From: Catalinimonas alkaloidigena
GTDB taxonomy: Bacteria > Bacteroidota > Bacteroidia > Cytophagales > Flexibacteraceae
NCBI RefSeq assembly: GCF_900100765.1
Contig: NZ_FNFO01000005.1
Span: forward strand, 370,548 to 434,547
Reading direction: 5' to 3'
DNA length: 64,000 nt
Part shown: one piece after another, positions 44,089 to 52,539 of the stretch
Layout of the letters: each line of letters begins with the position of its first letter
How positions within the stretch are numbered: position 1 is the stretch's first letter
The notes under the pieces: generated by a model
What the model saw: the letters and a program-made list of their open reading frames with translations, nothing else
The model's database searches: none
Told to the model about the DNA's origin: nothing
Program-made: the position numbers and the translations under genes

Positions 44089-44543
44089 GGTGTTTGTGTG
44101 AAGTGATGTATGGAAACGTAACCCTACGCTCTCGTATTGTGCCGCTTGCGTTACTTCGTGCCCTGGCACTGCCCCGGATAGGCACATGATTCTTAAAGCG
44201 GGATACGCCTCCGACGCGGGGGCTTTTGAAGAGCTTGTTTCATTAATTCGCAGGCCTTACGGCGCGCCTTCGCCTCGAAGGGGAGACCAGCGCCATGAAT
44301 ACCTGCCAGTAGGGAAACGAAGCCTTGGGCGGTGGGTTAAATTCTACGCGACAGCCGCCAGCATCAACACCATCGGTAGCACGATCCCACACAGTGATTT
44401 ACACGGAACCTTTGTATCCTGTGCGGAGAGCGTGAATTTTCGTTGCATACATCAACAGCACTACAAAACGCCTAAAAGACATAGGCACGTACTGCATCAC
44501 GCTCATCAGCCCCCGTGCAAAGTGAATGATTTTTATCGGTGAC
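44089..44543. other. Intergenic region, 455 bases, no gene recognised
   Basis: The only long open frame here (44186-44542, forward) gives a translation rich in histidine, proline and arginine with no recognisable feature, and I do not accept it. No repeat or RNA structure stands out. The region may hold decayed sequence. Confidence 0.45.
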
Positions 44544-45020
44544 TTACGGGGCTTCATTGACGGGATACATCGGCACGCTCCACTCTGCGGTAAGGAGTTT
44601 ACGGACTTCGTCGAAACCGAGTAAGGCTGGTGGAATGTAAATAGGGGAACCATCGGTGTAACGCGAACGGATTTCCAGCGTGCCATTTTCATGCACGAGC
44701 ACATCGCGCATCGCCTCCTTTTGGATATGAATGGACGGACGTTTGAGTTGATGGCGTGTGATGCCCTTCTTGTCGATAACCAGTTGATATGAAATCCACT
44801 GATGCTTCTGAGCCCGGAGATGGAGAAAAACGGCCCCCAACCCCAGTAAGGCAGTGCCTATCAGCACCGGAAAAATAAACCAGAAAGCCCCCAGATCCAT
44901 CCGGTCCCAGTTTCCCATCAAAGCAACTCCTCCTCCGATCAGACAAGCCAATGCGAATAAAACAATGCCCTTCCGCGGAAAAGAGGATTTAGGTGAAGGA
45001 AGTACAAATTCTCGGCGCAT
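44544..45020 (-). CDS. Membrane protein with PH-like soluble tail, function unknown
   Basis: The 158-residue protein has two membrane helices (about 18-36 and 46-66) and a soluble C-terminal domain of about 90 residues with beta strands (ISYQLVIDKKGITRHQ, RDVLVHENGTLEIRS, SPIYIPPALLGF). The plan, two helices then a small beta domain, is like bacterial PH-domain membrane proteins. No family is recognised with certainty. Flanked by gene-poor sequence on both sides. Confidence 0.65.
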   Translation of the reverse strand: MRREFVLPSPKSSFPRKGIVLFALACLIGGGVALMGNWDRMDLGAFWFIFPVLIGTALLGLGAVFLHLRAQKHQWISYQLVIDKKGITRHQLKRPSIHIQKEAMRDVLVHENGTLEIRSRYTDGSPIYIPPALLGFDEVRKLLTAEWSVPMYPVNEAP

Positions 45021-45322
45021 TTCATTAAGACTTAGTAATCGTTCTTGATACTCAAAATCCGACTCATCTGTTCTGCATCGTCTCTGCCACCCCTCTCCTT
45101 TCCATTACCCGGTCGACCATACTGACACCCGTTTCGGCCCTGTACTCAAACGTGTCGACGCCGTGACTTGGGAGGTCCTGTCAGGTCCGGTACAGAGTGA
45201 ACCACCGGTGGTAGTCTGTTTGCCCAAATGCTTAAGTCTACCCAAAGTTTCCATCAATAATTTAATACTACGCGGTCAGTGGCCTACGCCGGTGCACAAG
45301 ATCGGCGCTACGGTGGCACAAC
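45021..45322. other. Intergenic region, 302 bases, nothing seen
   Basis: No open frame, hairpin or repeat of note was found between the two leftward hypothetical genes. Confidence 0.5.
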
Positions 45323-45811
45323 TTACGTGGACTTGGTTCTGACCGGCACCGCAATCTTTTCAACGAACAGTTCCGCTAGTTTTTTAGACTCCGTCAGGGC
45401 TTCTTCGTCGAATTCGTGGGTCGCTTTTTTAGGCCAGATGTGAAACCCACCTCTGATTTTATCGTGCATGGCGCTTTTGATGTACTGGATCATTTCGGCA
45501 TCAAAATGCGCACTCAAATCTGTTAAATCATCCCACATGCCCCAGATCCCGTTTTCATCGACATCCCCTTGGTAGGCAATCTGGTGCGTAGGGTACGTCT
45601 TGGTCATGCTCACCCGAAAAGCATCCAGGGTATAAGTGCCTTTCCACGCAAAGGGGGCTACGTCGTCGACGCCCGATCCGGAAACTACGCCCTCCGCAAA
45701 CCGGAGTTCAATGGCCATTTTGTGCTGCTTCGGCGAATCGCCGTAACAATAAAAGCCTTCCCATTCGCCGCTGGGCAGGTACGGATGCATTTCTGTGTCG
45801 TTTGATGCCAT
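45323..45811 (-). CDS. Hypothetical cytoplasmic protein
   Basis: The 162-residue protein has no signal peptide or membrane segment. It opens with an acidic SGEWEGFYCYGDSPKQHKM block and a beta-rich middle (VVSGSGVDDVAPFAWKGTY, QIAYQGDVDENGIWGMWDD) that looks like a small lipocalin-like or calycin-like beta barrel with repeated G-W/Y turns, and a helical C-terminus. I do not recognise the family. The start at 45811 is preferred because the longer frame adds a non-protein-like extension. Confidence 0.65.
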   Translation of the reverse strand: MASNDTEMHPYLPSGEWEGFYCYGDSPKQHKMAIELRFAEGVVSGSGVDDVAPFAWKGTYTLDAFRVSMTKTYPTHQIAYQGDVDENGIWGMWDDLTDLSAHFDAEMIQYIKSAMHDKIRGGFHIWPKKATHEFDEEALTESKKLAELFVEKIAVPVRTKST

Positions 45812-46078
45812 AAGATATGTTCCTGTAGTAGGCCGCCGGCTTACACACGACAAAGCCCTCGTTATGTTACCCCCTGCCGTAAGCGTGGGCAATGCGTCAT
45901 AAGATAGCGGTTTATTCCGTTGGCCTTCTCCAGGTTCGAACGGGCGGGTGTAAGGTGTATAGGCAAGCGGTTCGTGCGCTGCTGCTTCGGGGTCGGCTTT
46001 CTGGGGTACCGGAATGGTGCATACGCGCCCTGCTGCCGGAGCACACGCCGGTAGGCACTTAACGCGCTAGTTTCCGCA

Positions 46079-48574
46079 TCAAAACTGCACCTGCAAGGTT
46101 ACGTAGCAACTGCGACCGTCGGAGGGGATGATGCCGGGGCCGGGGTAGCCGGCCGCGCGGCGGGTGAAGTAGTGCCGGTCGAGGAGGTTGTTGAGGCTGC
46201 CTTCCAGCGTAACCCATCGGTAACGGTAGCTGGCCGACAGGTCCATCACGGAATAAGCGGGGATGACGCCCTCAACGGCAGAGGGAGTAAAGCGGGCGTT
46301 GGTCGCGTCGCTGTACTGTTGCGCGGTATAGGATAATTGATACGCCGCTTTGAAGTGGCCGCGCTGGAACGACAGTCCCGTTTTAAAATTGAGCGGCGGT
46401 ACGAGTTCGACCTGCCGGTTTTTGATGGAAGGCTCGTCGGTCGCGATGTAGCGCGCATCGATAAACGACAGGTTCGCAAACAGGTTCAGACGGTGCGCGG
46501 TGGCGGGACGCAGAAGTTTGAGCAAGTTGAGTTCGGCGAAGCTTTCCAGCCCGATGTGACGTGAGTCGGCGACGTTGGTGCGATAGCGGTAAATGCGGTA
46601 GGTGGCGTCGTCAGTACGGAGGATGGAGCCGATGCGGCCGTTGTAGCGCAGGTAAAACAGGCTGACGTCGTAGTTGAACAGCTCGTTTTTCGTGCCCCGG
46701 ATGCCCAGATCGAAGTTGTAGCCCGTCTCGTCCTGGATGTCGGGATCGACCGTCTGATTGGGGTTCACCACGCGGATGTCGTTGAAGTTGATGGCGCGGT
46801 AGTTCTGCGAGAAGTTGCCGTACCATTCCAGCAAAGGCGTCTGTTTGAAGCTGACGCCCAAGCCCGCGAAGACAAACGAGCGGCGGCGGTCGCGCTGTTC
46901 CGGCACCTGGAAGGTCGAATCTTCGGCGAGGCCCGTCTCCGGATTCGCCACCAGCACCCGATCCTGATAGTAGCCGTCCGACTGCGTGCGGATGTGCTCG
47001 AAGCGCAGACCCGGCGTCACGCTCAGGTGGGGCGTCAGGTTGAAGACGTGCTCGGTAAACAGCGCTACGTTCTGGCTCGGAAAATCGAAATCGGAGTTTT
47101 CGAGGTTGTCGGGCTGGAGAAATTGAAAGGTGGGGCCATCGCCGCGGTCGCCGTTCCCCTGCATGCGGTGCGTAAAGCCCTGGTAGTACCGGAAGCCCAG
47201 CAATCCTACGGCCGGTTGCGCCCCGAGCTTGTAGTGGTAAAGAAGGCGTGTCTCGTTCCCGAAGTTCCGAAAATCGTCCACGAACAGGTTCCGCTCGCTG
47301 CCGTCGTCGACCCGGTCGATCCGGTTCAGGTTGCCCAGCGCATCCCGTCCGCCCAGCAGCGCAAAGTTCCGTACGTTCAGTTTGAGGCGGTCTGTGATCC
47401 GGTAGTCGAGCAACAGTGCCGCCAGGTTCCAGTTCACCTGAAACCAGTTCCGGCTCCGAATCGACTGCCGGGGATTTTGGGCGTAGAGTGCGTCGGTCAG
47501 GCCGCCCGGTTGCTGCGCGAGGTAGTGCATGTAGGTGTATTGGCCGGTCAGCGACAGCCGATCCGTCGCCTGATACACTACCGACCCGTAGGCCATGTCG
47601 AGCGTGAAGCCTTCGTTAGGACGCCAGCCGTCGCGGCGCTTGTGCTGGTAAAATCCGTAGTAGTTGACTTTCCCGACCGTTCCGCCCACGCTGTTGAACG
47701 AATTGAACAGCCCGAACGAGCCCCCCGTCTGCCGGGTGGTCACCTGAAGTTTCCGGTCGTCCGGACCTTGCCGCAACACAAAGTTGAGGAGCCCGCCGAA
47801 CTGCGTCCCGTACTGCAACGAAGCTGCCCCCCGCACCACCTCGATCCGTTCGATGGCCTCGGCTGGGGGCGTATAATAGCTCTCGGGATAACCCAGCGCG
47901 TCGGCACTGATGTCGTAACCGTTCTGCCGCACGTTGAAATTCGACGTCCGGTTCGGGTCCAGCCCCCGCGCCCCGATCCCGAGTTGCAGCCCCGCGCCGT
48001 CGCTCTCCCAGATGTTGAGGCCCGGCACCTTCGCGTAGAGCTGGCGGCTGTTGTTGGTCGCGAGGTTAGCGGTCAGGGCCTGCACCTCGATCACCTCGTT
48101 CTTCTTCGCTTCGTAGATGGCCGCTCCTTCCACCGCTTCGAGTCGCCGCATGCCCGCAAAGCTTTCCCGCACGCCCGCCACTTCCACTTCGTCGAGCGTC
48201 TGCCCGAGTTCGTGCAGCGAGAAATCGAGCGTATAGGTTCCCGACGTGAGTTCGAGTTCCTGTGATGCGCTTTGCAATCCGACGTAAAAGGCGACGACGG
48301 TATAGGTCCCCGATGGCAGATCGGTCAGGCGGTACATCCCCTGCCCATCGGTAAAGGTGCGGTGGCCGGTGCCCTGCAACAGTACTTCCACACCCGGCAG
48401 CGGCTGGCCGGTCGCCGCTTCGTTCACCTGCCCCCGGAGCTGAATGGATTGGGCCTGCGCGGTAAAAGAAAACAGCGTTACTACAAGTGCCGCGATATAA
48501 GATTGAAAACGCCTGGATTTTAGGGTTCGGATCCGTAGCGACGGATTTAAATCCGTCGCTACGGATGAGTGCAT
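46079..48574 (-). CDS. FecA-like TonB-dependent receptor of the imelysin locus
   Basis: The 831-residue receptor has a hydrophobic signal segment (about 26-42, ending AQAQ), a carboxypeptidase-like domain (about 45-133), a plug (about 150-270; KVPGLNIWESDGAG, GARGLDPNRTSNFNVRQNG, VVRGAASLQYGTQFGG) and a barrel ending LQVQF. The plug wording is that of iron(III)-citrate-type receptors. Residues 3-15 are encoded by a 36-bp palindromic repeat, which makes the N-terminus unusual. No other ATG, GTG or TTG lies between that repeat and the signal segment. As the last gene of the imelysin set, it likely imports iron or an iron chelate. Confidence 0.9.
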   Translation of the reverse strand: MHSSVATDLNPSLRIRTLKSRRFQSYIAALVVTLFSFTAQAQSIQLRGQVNEAATGQPLPGVEVLLQGTGHRTFTDGQGMYRLTDLPSGTYTVVAFYVGLQSASQELELTSGTYTLDFSLHELGQTLDEVEVAGVRESFAGMRRLEAVEGAAIYEAKKNEVIEVQALTANLATNNSRQLYAKVPGLNIWESDGAGLQLGIGARGLDPNRTSNFNVRQNGYDISADALGYPESYYTPPAEAIERIEVVRGAASLQYGTQFGGLLNFVLRQGPDDRKLQVTTRQTGGSFGLFNSFNSVGGTVGKVNYYGFYQHKRRDGWRPNEGFTLDMAYGSVVYQATDRLSLTGQYTYMHYLAQQPGGLTDALYAQNPRQSIRSRNWFQVNWNLAALLLDYRITDRLKLNVRNFALLGGRDALGNLNRIDRVDDGSERNLFVDDFRNFGNETRLLYHYKLGAQPAVGLLGFRYYQGFTHRMQGNGDRGDGPTFQFLQPDNLENSDFDFPSQNVALFTEHVFNLTPHLSVTPGLRFEHIRTQSDGYYQDRVLVANPETGLAEDSTFQVPEQRDRRRSFVFAGLGVSFKQTPLLEWYGNFSQNYRAINFNDIRVVNPNQTVDPDIQDETGYNFDLGIRGTKNELFNYDVSLFYLRYNGRIGSILRTDDATYRIYRYRTNVADSRHIGLESFAELNLLKLLRPATAHRLNLFANLSFIDARYIATDEPSIKNRQVELVPPLNFKTGLSFQRGHFKAAYQLSYTAQQYSDATNARFTPSAVEGVIPAYSVMDLSASYRYRWVTLEGSLNNLLDRHYFTRRAAGYPGPGIIPSDGRSCYVTLQVQF
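48531..48566. repeat. 36-bp perfect palindrome inside the TonB receptor 5' end
   Basis: The arm ATCCGTAGCGACGGATTT (48531-48548) is followed directly by its exact reverse complement (48549-48566). The inner part is shared with the palindrome at 50269-50298. It is translated as residues 3-15 of the receptor. Confidence 0.95.
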
Positions 48575-48584
48575 TACCGCTCCT

Positions 48585-48607
48585 GGTTTCAGGTTCAACC
48601 TGAAACC
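48585..48607. repeat. 23-bp palindrome, 11-bp arms
   Basis: GGTTTCAGGTT (48585-48595) and AACCTGAAACC (48597-48607) are exact inverses around one base. It lies just upstream of the receptor ATG at 48574. Confidence 0.92.
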
Positions 48608-48617
48608 CGTTGACACT

Positions 48618-48672
48618 AGGAAGCTTTTAGCTTCCTGCACCCGGCGATCCAGGAAGCTAAAAGCTTCCCTGG
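48618..48672. repeat. Pair of AGGAAGCT palindromes in opposite orientation
   Basis: AGGAAGCT-TTT-AGCTTCCT (48618-48636) is followed by CCAGGAAGCT (48649-48658) and AGCTTCCCTGG (48662-48672). The second is nearly the reverse complement of the first, with one extra C, so the two form hairpins alone or with each other. Confidence 0.9.
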
Positions 48673-48679
48673 GTCGGAA

Positions 48680-48702
48680 GGCTTCAGTTACAAACTGAAG
48701 CC
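48680..48702. repeat. 23-bp palindrome, 10-bp arms
   Basis: GGCTTCAGTT (48680-48689) and AACTGAAGCC (48693-48702) are exact inverses around three bases. It is the fifth hairpin in 172 bases. Confidence 0.92.
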
Positions 48703-48752
48703 AGGAAGGTATCATTTGTAGCTGCTTACTCCGCCCGCGATGTTGCTTAGCA

Positions 48753-50135
48753 CTACTCATGGGCAGAAAGATGGGGGGTCGCCTGATACGGTAAAATCCA
48801 ACGCTTGTGACGGAAGCTCTCCCGCTCCTGCGCAAGGTCTACCGTCGGGTCGAGGAACAGACGACTGCCCTGCCCGTTCAGCGTCACATAGGCCTCGGCC
48901 CGCACCTGCGGATCGGCAATGCCTCTCTTCTGGAATTCGTCGTGCAGAAAGTGCGCGAATTGCAACATCATGTCGGGTTGGGTCGCCATCATCTTTTCCT
49001 GTTGCGGCGTCAGGTAATCGCTGGCGTACACCTCACTCACGTGGCCGGTTGCCGGATCGGTGATGTGGAACGTCACGTAGCCCGCCTTTTCCATCAGCAT
49101 CACGCGCCACGAAAAGCGGTAGCCTTCTTCCGTCCAGAACAGATCACCCGGATAGAGCAGGTAACGCCAGGGCAGCAGCAGTTGTATCACCACGTACACA
49201 CCCAGCATCAGCGCCAACGCACCCGTGGCACGCGGTCGGTACAGGCGGGGCAAGTACCCCGCCGGACGTTGCCCGACCAGCCGCAAGCGCACGCCAAGAC
49301 GGCGCAGGTTGGCCAACAGAAGCTGGTGAAAGCGCGGGGAAAAGAAAATCAGGGTCATGCCGATCATGATGAACGGAAACATCCCGATGGGGAACAACAA
49401 CCACGTCAGGACGTGAAAGGCGATGACCGCGCCGTACGCCCACAGCCGCGTCCGGCGGAAGAGAAGAAAGAAGGGAACGGTGAGGTCGTAAAGGGCCCCG
49501 AACCAGCTGAAGGCAAACGCCACCCAGCCGTACCGGAACAGCGGGCCGATCACCGGAAAATCCATGTGGACCGGCAACCAGATTTTCAGAGGCAGAGCCT
49601 CGAAGAGCCAGTCGCGGTTCAGCTTGGCGATGCCCGCGTAGCAGTAGACCAACCCCAGTTGCAGTTGCAGGAGCGCGACCGTCCAGCGCGGCACGTGCGT
49701 CCGCCGGAGTTGCGGGTTGCGCACCACATCCAGCGAGAAGGCCCGGTGGGCGGGCAACCAGATCATCAGGAAACTGACGAGGCTGACGAAATAATAATGG
49801 TTGAGGTAGTTGGTCTTGTCGATCAGTTCCGTGTAGGTGAAGAGCAGAAAGAACGCCACACTCGACAGCCGGTAGCGCCACCCCAGCAACATGCCCACCG
49901 CCGCCAGCGCCATCCCACCGAACACGAGGTACATGCCCGTGGCGGGCAGTGGCTTCACCCACGCAAAGCCGTAAAACGGGAAGAAAAATCGGGGTTGGAG
50001 GTACTGCGTCTCGACCCAGCCGTTCCACACGAAGCGCACCGTGCTCACCAGCATCATTGCCCCGAACACCAGCCGGAAAACGACCAGTGGCGCGATGGGA
50101 AAAGGCTCCTGAAGGCGGTGAAAGAAAGTACGCAC
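48753..50135 (-). CDS. HTTM domain protein (vitamin K-dependent gamma-carboxylase homologue)
   Basis: The 460-residue integral membrane protein has about seven or eight hydrophobic segments in the first 310 residues, with the HTTM blocks PLVVFRLVFGAMMLVSTVRF, DKTNYLNHYYFVSLVSFLMIWLP, QLGLVYCYAGIAKLNRDWL, and FDFPVIGPLFRYG-like FPVIGPLFRYG. A soluble C-terminal domain of about 130 residues follows. Animal homologues carboxylate glutamate residues using vitamin K; bacterial members are mostly untested. It sits between imelysin and TonB receptor genes in one direction, so a link to metal uptake is inferred, for example by making metal-binding gamma-carboxyglutamate on a neighbour. Confidence 0.88.
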   Translation of the reverse strand: MRTFFHRLQEPFPIAPLVVFRLVFGAMMLVSTVRFVWNGWVETQYLQPRFFFPFYGFAWVKPLPATGMYLVFGGMALAAVGMLLGWRYRLSSVAFFLLFTYTELIDKTNYLNHYYFVSLVSFLMIWLPAHRAFSLDVVRNPQLRRTHVPRWTVALLQLQLGLVYCYAGIAKLNRDWLFEALPLKIWLPVHMDFPVIGPLFRYGWVAFAFSWFGALYDLTVPFFLLFRRTRLWAYGAVIAFHVLTWLLFPIGMFPFIMIGMTLIFFSPRFHQLLLANLRRLGVRLRLVGQRPAGYLPRLYRPRATGALALMLGVYVVIQLLLPWRYLLYPGDLFWTEEGYRFSWRVMLMEKAGYVTFHITDPATGHVSEVYASDYLTPQQEKMMATQPDMMLQFAHFLHDEFQKRGIADPQVRAEAYVTLNGQGSRLFLDPTVDLAQERESFRHKRWILPYQATPHLSAHE

Positions 50136-50217
50136 TGAGTTAGGACATTTGTTTTCTACTACTCTTTTTCCACTTGCGGACGCGACGCGCAGGCTGACGT
50201 TTCCTGATGTCTGGGTA

Positions 50218-50298
50218 GGAAGCGTAACACTTCCCTTTGTCGCTTCAGGATTGGCCTGAGGCCGGATCTGTAGCGACGGATTAAAATCCGTCGCTACA
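50218..50298. repeat. Second palindrome cluster before the HTTM gene
   Basis: The main element is TGTAGCGACGGATT (50269-50282) with its exact inverse (50285-50298), almost the same as the palindrome at 48531. Two weaker hairpins precede it: GGAAG...CTTCC (50218-50234) and TCAGG...CCTGA (50245-50259), whose words resemble the AGGAAG and TTCAGG hairpins of the first cluster. Confidence 0.85.
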
Positions 50299-50307
50299 AA
50301 AGCGCAA

Positions 50308-51420
50308 TCAATCGCCGTCGTTGTCGCTGTAGGTGACCAGCAGACCGAGGCTCGACATCATGTCCGTTTTCAGGAGAATGACGAGCCGTTGTGTTTCCGC
50401 GTAGGCCGTTTCTACCTTATCGTTTTCGGTTTCCAGGGCGTCCTGTAACGGGACCGAGATGGCCGCCAGGGACTGTTCCACCACCGCGAATTGGTTGGTG
50501 ATGGCGGTCGCGAGGGCTTCGCCGTTGTACTGCGCGTTCACCGCATGGAGGTAATCGTCGAAGCCGGAGCCGTTTTGGCCGGTGAAGACGTTTTTCAGCG
50601 CATCGACATTGGCCTGCAACAGTTCCAGAGAGGTGCTGCTGCGCCACGCTTCTACATTGTTGGGCAATTTCACGCCCATGCTCTTTTTCCCGAGCGGAAT
50701 GCCCAGCTTCTGGTTCTTCACTTCTTCGGTCAGGACCAGCAACTGATTCGCCAGTTGGTTGGTCGCACTGCCCACGTCTTTGCCACTGGCCGCCGTGAAC
50801 GTCGCGAGGTAATTCCCGGCCGCCGGATTCCAGGCATCGTACAGCGTGTGCGCCAGCGTACGCAGGTCCTGCGTCAGCGCCACGAGGTAGGCCACCCGCT
50901 TTGCATCGTCCTCTAGTTGTTCCAGGATGGCCGCATTCCCCGCCTCTTTGTCGAACAGCAGGTATTCGAGGGCGGGCAGGCCTTTGCTGGACGAACCAAG
51001 CGCATGCACGTACGCTTCGTTGATGGTAGTGCCGTCGGCAATGGCGTTTTCGAGGGCGTTGGCGTTGGTGGGCCAGTTGTCGATGGACGTCCGCAGGGCG
51101 AGGTCATCGACGGGACCCAGGTTGTAGAGTTCGGTCGCCTTCCATTGCAAGGCGGCGGCTTTCCAGGTGGCCTGCGCCGCGACAAGTTTACTTTCGGTGA
51201 GGTCTTCGGCCAGCGCTTCGGTCGCATCCGCCAGGGCATCCGTGCGTGCCGCAAACGACTGGTAGGCCGGGACGATCAGGTTCGTGCCCAGGTTCTCCAG
51301 CATGGCTTGCCGGTCAAACGTATCGCCCGGGTCCGGCGCTTCGGTTCCACACCCCACTACGCCCATGCCCAGCAGAAGCAGGCAGGCCCAACACCAATTT
51401 CTAGTGATCGTCATGCTCAT
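50308..51420 (-). CDS. Imelysin family lipoprotein (first by sequence, fourth in operon)
   Basis: The 370-residue protein has a lipoprotein signal with cysteine 24 (GVVGC) and an all-helical imelysin domain: AAQATWKAAALQWKATELYNLGPVDD, and GLPALEYLLFD at 147-157. The classic imelysin motif is GxHxxE; here the histidine is replaced by proline (GLPALE), so the metal site may differ. Imelysins are periplasmic or surface proteins linked to iron uptake (IrpA, EfeO-like). It is 12 bases downstream of the DUF4856 gene and belongs to the same leftward set. Confidence 0.9.
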   Translation of the reverse strand: MSMTITRNWCWACLLLLGMGVVGCGTEAPDPGDTFDRQAMLENLGTNLIVPAYQSFAARTDALADATEALAEDLTESKLVAAQATWKAAALQWKATELYNLGPVDDLALRTSIDNWPTNANALENAIADGTTINEAYVHALGSSSKGLPALEYLLFDKEAGNAAILEQLEDDAKRVAYLVALTQDLRTLAHTLYDAWNPAAGNYLATFTAASGKDVGSATNQLANQLLVLTEEVKNQKLGIPLGKKSMGVKLPNNVEAWRSSTSLELLQANVDALKNVFTGQNGSGFDDYLHAVNAQYNGEALATAITNQFAVVEQSLAAISVPLQDALETENDKVETAYAETQRLVILLKTDMMSSLGLLVTYSDNDGD

Positions 51421-51432
51421 GGAAAGAATTGA

Positions 51433-52539
51433 TTACAGTACAGCCAGCTTGTCTTCCAACCCGTACACGTCCGCCAGTTGTTGCTTAGCGGCCGTCAGGT
51501 CGGCAACCGTCAGGGTATTGAGGTTGCTGAGGTTGGTTTCCAGCAGTTGCTGCAAGGCATGATCGCTGATGCGGTGCGTCGGGTTAAACTGTAGGCTCCA
51601 GATAAATCCGTAGGCCTCCGAAAGTTGGTGATTGCGCAGGGCCTGATCGCCAAAGTTCTCTTCGGCACCTTTGAGGTAGTGAATCGCCATGCCCGCCACG
51701 ACCAGCTCCCATGTGTTCCGCACCTCTGCAATGGCTTCGTCGCGCGTAGCGTAATCGGCACGGTCGATGGCGTCGCGGCCTTTGATAAAGGCTTGCATCA
51801 GCGTAGCATCGACGCCCAGGGCTTCGTCGAGGGCGTGGGTATATTTCGCCCAGAACCGGTGGTAGTCAGCGGTATTGTCGTAAACAAAATCGGCGGAGCC
51901 AAACGCCTGCGGCACGCCCCAGTAGCCAAACGCTTCGTCCCAGTGGTGTTGCATGGCCGTTCCCTCCCCGGGCTCGACGGTCGTGTTGTCCACGTTCATT
52001 TTGCTCTCGCTCAGGTAAACGGCCGTCGCCTGGTAATACGCCAGCGCGCCCATGGTGCCTTTTTCAAGCAACTGCGCCAGCTCAAACCCTTCGGCCGTCA
52101 ACAGGTACTCCTTGCTGCCATCCTGGCTGCGCACCAACCCGGCGGTTTGGGCATCGCCTTCGCCGGGGTTCTGGCTCAACTCGTCCAGTTCCTGAATCCA
52201 CTGCGTCAGTTGCGTGGCACCGGTGGCGTCGAGCTTGTCGGCGATCTTTTTTGTGGCTTCGTTCAGGTCGGCCTGTTGCCAGGTGTAGTCCTGGTTGGCG
52301 TACATGTTCAGCAGCACATCGGCTTCCACATGCAGGCCCAGGTTGCTGGTTTTCGCGTAGGTTACAATTTCGTTGAGCATGTCCAGTCGCGTGGTTTGCC
52401 CGGCATAGTTGACGTTCTCGAACGCGTATGTCTCCGGCAGTTGCCTGGAGGGACCGGGATCGTCTTGCTGGCAGGCGCTCAACGTCAGGGCCATTGCCAC
52501 CGATGCACACACGAAAGTGGGAAAAGAAGGGGTACTCAT
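51433..52539 (-). CDS. DUF4856 lipoprotein
   Basis: The 368-residue protein has a lipoprotein signal with cysteine 23 (TLSAC) and the DUF4856 pattern: PETYAFENVNYAGQTTRLDML, WDEAFGYWGVPQAFG, and NTWELVVAGMAIHYLKG. The fold should be helical and is distantly like imelysin. Its ATG overlaps the stop of the di-heme gene (ATGA), so translation is coupled. DUF4856 proteins are found in iron-regulated sets with imelysins in Bacteroidota. The longer open frame upstream is discarded in favour of this start. Confidence 0.9.
   Translation of the reverse strand: MSTPSFPTFVCASVAMALTLSACQQDDPGPSRQLPETYAFENVNYAGQTTRLDMLNEIVTYAKTSNLGLHVEADVLLNMYANQDYTWQQADLNEATKKIADKLDATGATQLTQWIQELDELSQNPGEGDAQTAGLVRSQDGSKEYLLTAEGFELAQLLEKGTMGALAYYQATAVYLSESKMNVDNTTVEPGEGTAMQHHWDEAFGYWGVPQAFGSADFVYDNTADYHRFWAKYTHALDEALGVDATLMQAFIKGRDAIDRADYATRDEAIAEVRNTWELVVAGMAIHYLKGAEENFGDQALRNHQLSEAYGFIWSLQFNPTHRISDHALQQLLETNLSNLNTLTVADLTAAKQQLADVYGLEDKLAVL

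Noticed and set aside
44186..44542. Possible 118-residue gene in a gene-poor gap
   Set aside because: The translation is rich in H, P and R with no fold features or promoter; it is likely chance.
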